64,000 nt of DNA from Patiria pectinifera (lineage: Eukaryota; Echinodermata; Asteroidea; Valvatida; Asterinidae), in the NCBI GenBank assembly GCA_029964075.1, contig CM057150.1, positions 1-64,000 on the forward strand, given 5' to 3'. The position numbers and the translations under genes are program-made. The notes beneath the pieces were generated by a model. The model saw only the letters and a program-made list of their open reading frames with translations. It did not search any database and had not been told where the DNA came from. This document shows, piece after piece, positions 49,901 to 52,900 of this stretch; positions within the stretch are counted from its first letter, which is position 1, and the number at the start of each line of letters is the position of its first letter.

Positions 49901-52900
49901 TAGCACAAGAGAACCCCTTTAAAGTACTCCTTTAAACAAGAGTCCGTCAAAATGAGTTTTTTGACAGCGCATACAATAGTCCACGTTAAAAACATTTTGA
50001 AAAATTGTCCCCACCCTTCAAAGCGATACTCCAAATATGGGCTTTCAGAGGAGTTTTGTTTCAAAAGCAGAACATGGGCTAAAATGGACCCAGAGTCCCC
50101 AAATGTGTTAAGCAGGAGTTAGACATGTTTGCGAAGAAGTAGTCTTCGTTCAAGCCTGTATCTGAATTTGTATTTCCCTAGTTTGCAGCCAGTCCCGTAA
50201 AATACGCAGTTACGTTGCCGTGGCGGTCACGTGGAGGTCTCTATCAACAAGAATAATCATCCTCATTCTTGGCAATATTGGCAACACTACCTGGGAAATG
50301 CTGAGCATACATGCACATGTACTAGCTTGAATACTGCGTGCGTGAGGTGTATGCATTGAATTTCCTGGGTAGCATTGCCAATATTGCTAAGACTGGATTT
50401 CATTGATCGTGTTGATAGAGACCATTGAGTTTTCCTCGGTTATTTTCAGAACCTCAAAAAAACTCACAAAAAAGAGGTTGCATGGTGCTTCCAACTTATT
50501 GATAGAGATATTTGGATTGTAACGGACCGCCTATTTTCAATGGGTGCAGACCTAGACATAGCTCTGGACAGCTGATTTGGATGCAGCATTATTCATGTTA
50601 TACCTTTATGTGATCAGTATATGTACATCATACTGAAGTTGTACATTTAAATAGTGAATCAAGGGAATAAAGACCAATCCAGTCTTGAACTATAACGAAT
50701 AGAGAAAAAGCCAAAAACATTTCACCTCTTTCTTTTACAATTTGATCGACGTAGCTTTACCAACCTTCCTTGCCATTCTTCCTCTGGGCTAAGGTCCTGA
50801 CCAAGTACACAATCAGAACAATGATGGTAGTGGCGAGTATGAACCCTCCTACTGCCGCTCCAACGGCGAGGCCAGTATCAGGTCCACGGGGAGTTGCATC
50901 AGTTGGCTTGACTATCAGTAAGGAACAGTAAAAAGTAATAGATTCATTTATATTACCTTTTTCATCAGGCCACTGCAAACATTCCAATGATAATCTCAGC
51001 TTAATTAAAAACCACATCTCAATTCTTCATATGTGGTGTCAAAAGGTCAAGGCAACATTGTTGACTGCAATTTGCACGTAAAGATTTCCCCGTACACATG
51101 CATGTTAAATACAATTCACACAACCACAGCTTCTTACAAACTGGTCATCAGGAAGGTTTTTAGAAGTGCCAATATTTGCACATATTTGCTATAAGATTTA
51201 AGCTTTGCATGGTAGAGACCAAAGACAATCTTTCAGAACTTAAAGCAGGACTGTTCTTATCAGAACTAAAACTACTTAGTGAAAGTTGATAACAAGCAGG
51301 ACAAGTTCTTTTTAGAACTACAAATATCTACTGAGCTGTAATTATTACCACGTGGTGTTACCGAAGACCAAAACGATACACATTTGCTAAGCACTTGACT
51401 TAGTCGGTTTAGAGTTTAAAAAAGACTAATATACAATCAAACGCTTAGGAAATGTGTTACGCAACAATTTGCTGACAACCAGTCAGGTGTACATCATAAG
51501 TTATTCTGCCTATTAAGAAGGCTTTACTAGGCAAATGTTCACGTCAAATTAGGTTTGCCTTTCACCGACGTATTAACACTGTATACTCAGTGTGTTACCT
51601 CCCAAGTGAACGATGGAAAAAAAATCACTGGGGTGGGACTCGAACCCACAACACCCTGCTTTCCAGTGCAGACGTCTTACCACTCGACCACCAAGCTAAC
51701 GGGATCAGTTGGCCAGTTCAAATCTATTGTACATAGCAGCAAGTACCACATTTACTATTCATAAGATGATTTTTTTTGGCGACGGTGGTCAAGTGGTAAG
51801 ACATCAGCATTAGAAAGCAGCAGGTCATGGGTTCGAGTCCCAACCACATGTTTTTTTCCAACTTTCACTCGGGAGGTAACACACTGAGTATACAGTGTTA
51901 ATACGTCGGTGAAGTGCAAAACCTAATTTGATAAACAGGTACATCCCCCGACGCAAAAAAATCATCTTATGAATAGTAAATGCAGTACCAACTGCTATGT
52001 ACAATCATCCAATCCCGTTAGCTCGGTACTCGAGTGGTAAGACATCTGCACTAGAAAGGAGGAGGTCGTGAGTTCGAGTCCCACCAAAGTGATTTTTTCC
52101 AACTTTCTCTCAGGAGGTAACACACTGAGTATACCTAAGGGCAAAACCTAATTTGATATACATCACCCCGACACAAATGTTACAAATGTTCACTTCTTAA
52201 ATGTAGTTAATTCTGTGTTAAGAAAATATACGATAAAACTGGATCAAAGTTGCCAGAAGACAGAGTGCAACAGTTACCAATTTCAGCAGCTGCAGGTTCA
52301 CTGCACAAATCATCGAAGCACTTTTTGGAGCGGACGGCTTCAATGTCCCCTACAGCTCGTCTTCTTCGCTTCTGAGATAACACACACCATTCAGAGAGGG
52401 TCACTTTCTGATTTGAGCTGATACAGGCTCCACACTCTTTCCATGTGCCATTGCCTTGGTATTGGACTTCCAGCTGGATGCATCCATTCCCTTCTTTCAA
52501 TCCTGCAACTTCCACGGTTCCACCTTGCTCGTCATACTTTACAGTGATACCTGATTTAATTGGATATTCAAAAATGGTCATGTATACATGTACATGTACA
52601 CGTATTTTAATTACAATTATTCCAATCCTTCAATTTTTACGTCAACATAATCTACCATGATTTTAGGGGGAACGAGAAAGCGGTACCAATGAAGTAAGCA
52701 AAAGGACGTTTATGATTCCAACCTCATTGATGCAATTCTATTCCGAGAACTCAAGCTTTAAGCAGAGGGGTGGCGCAGATGTTTTACTTTTATTTTGTTT
52801 AAGGCTGAAACTCCCCTTTATTTAATTGTAAATGTAGTAGATGCGAACTTTAGTCAATGTTTGCCACATTAACATTCATGAGTGATCTTTCGAAGTTGTC

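Noticed and set aside
51780-51855. tRNA gene candidate
   Set aside because: The tRNA-like head runs directly into the shared SINE tail and cannot fold into a clean cloverleaf.
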